A stretch of DNA of 32,625 nucleotides from Roseomonas sp. CECT 9278 (GTDB lineage: Bacteria > Pseudomonadota > Alphaproteobacteria > Acetobacterales > Acetobacteraceae). Positions 32,529 to 32,625 of the stretch are shown here, in pieces. The notes under the pieces are model-generated. The model was not told the DNA's origin. It did not search any database and saw nothing but the letters and a program-made list of their open reading frames with translations. How positions within the stretch are numbered: the first letter of the stretch is position 1; every line of letters begins with the position of its first letter. The stretch is from contig NZ_CAKKLX010000050.1 in assembly GCF_918698155.1 (NCBI RefSeq), positions 1 through 32,625 of the forward strand, read 5' to 3'. A program made the position numbers and the translations under genes.

Positions 32529-32625
32529 CCTTGCCGTCACGGCCTGAGACGGCGAGGCTGGAGGTGGACGGGAGCCCGCGCAGGCCTTGGGTGATCGAGC
32601 CCGCTCCAGAGCAAGGGACCCCGTC
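32529..32625. other. Terminal 97 bp without a recognisable gene
   Basis: No start codon with a ribosome-binding site and no recognisable protein segment is seen. A gene divergent from the GMC oxidoreductase may begin beyond the window. Confidence 0.4.

Overview
The window is a very GC-rich (clearly above 70% by eye), densely packed piece of bacterial chromosome. Several traits point to an alphaproteobacterium, most likely the Acetobacteraceae/Roseomonas group of the Rhodospirillales: strong G/C at third codon positions, two stand-alone tripartite-tricarboxylate (Bug-type) receptors, a HIG1 protein next to etfBA, a DUF992 protein, a heparinase-family gene overlapping rpe, and a protein closely resembling alphaproteobacterial FtsK. 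This is inferred from gene content; there is no rRNA marker in the window. I saw no rRNA, tRNA, CRISPR array, transposase or phage gene.

Layout. 1-1.9 kb: the start of a secreted Pro/Ala-rich protein (-), an MFS permease (+) and a HIG1 twin-TM protein (+). 2.0-4.6 kb: an electron-transfer/fatty-acid block, etfB-etfA, an intrinsic terminator, then 3-hydroxybutyryl-CoA dehydrogenase. 4.8-7.1 kb: a DUF992 exported protein (-), a 3-hydroxyisobutyrate-dehydrogenase-family enzyme and a voltage-sensor K+ channel with a zinc ribbon. 7.1-9.3 kb: an XRE/MmyB regulator, a perfect palindromic operator candidate, a 4-TM protein and an SDR. 9.4-11.8 kb: an Asp/Glu-racemase-family protein with an atypical active site and an orphan peptide-type ABC receptor. 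11.9-15.4 kb (all -): Lrp regulator, LysE exporter, rpe, heparinase-family gene. 15.5-17.5 kb: Bug receptor, DUF2459 lipoprotein, and a short ORF resembling a Bug signal peptide. 17.6-21.5 kb: rsmB (-), a 21-bp repeat tract, then a GT39 (ArnT-like) glycosyltransferase and a DedA protein. 21.6-25.3 kb: ftsK (-), a Crp/Fnr regulator and a DUF2892 protein. 25.5-32.6 kb: a histidine-kinase-like protein without a recognisable ATP site, a class A PBP, a pair of inverted structured repeats, a second Bug receptor, a globin-coupled chemoreceptor and a GMC oxidoreductase.

Most of this is accessory metabolism, transport and envelope work. The etf/hbd block serves acyl-CoA oxidation. GT39 and DedA plausibly share undecaprenyl-phosphate as donor carrier and recycled product. 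The Lrp-LysE pair suggests regulated amino-acid export. Crp/Fnr with DUF2892 resembles sulfur/redox-linked pairs.

The most unusual signal is non-coding. A two-stem element occurs three times (27.89-27.97, 28.01-28.09 and 32.47-32.52 kb). Each copy lies just upstream of a start codon, is oriented toward that gene, carries a C-AAN-G triloop, and has stems that change sequence while keeping their pairing. Other points of interest are a telomere-like G-quadruplex hexamer tract that supplies a stop codon, an ownerless intrinsic terminator, a pseudokinase-like protein beside a PBP, and a racemase homologue lacking the second catalytic cysteine.
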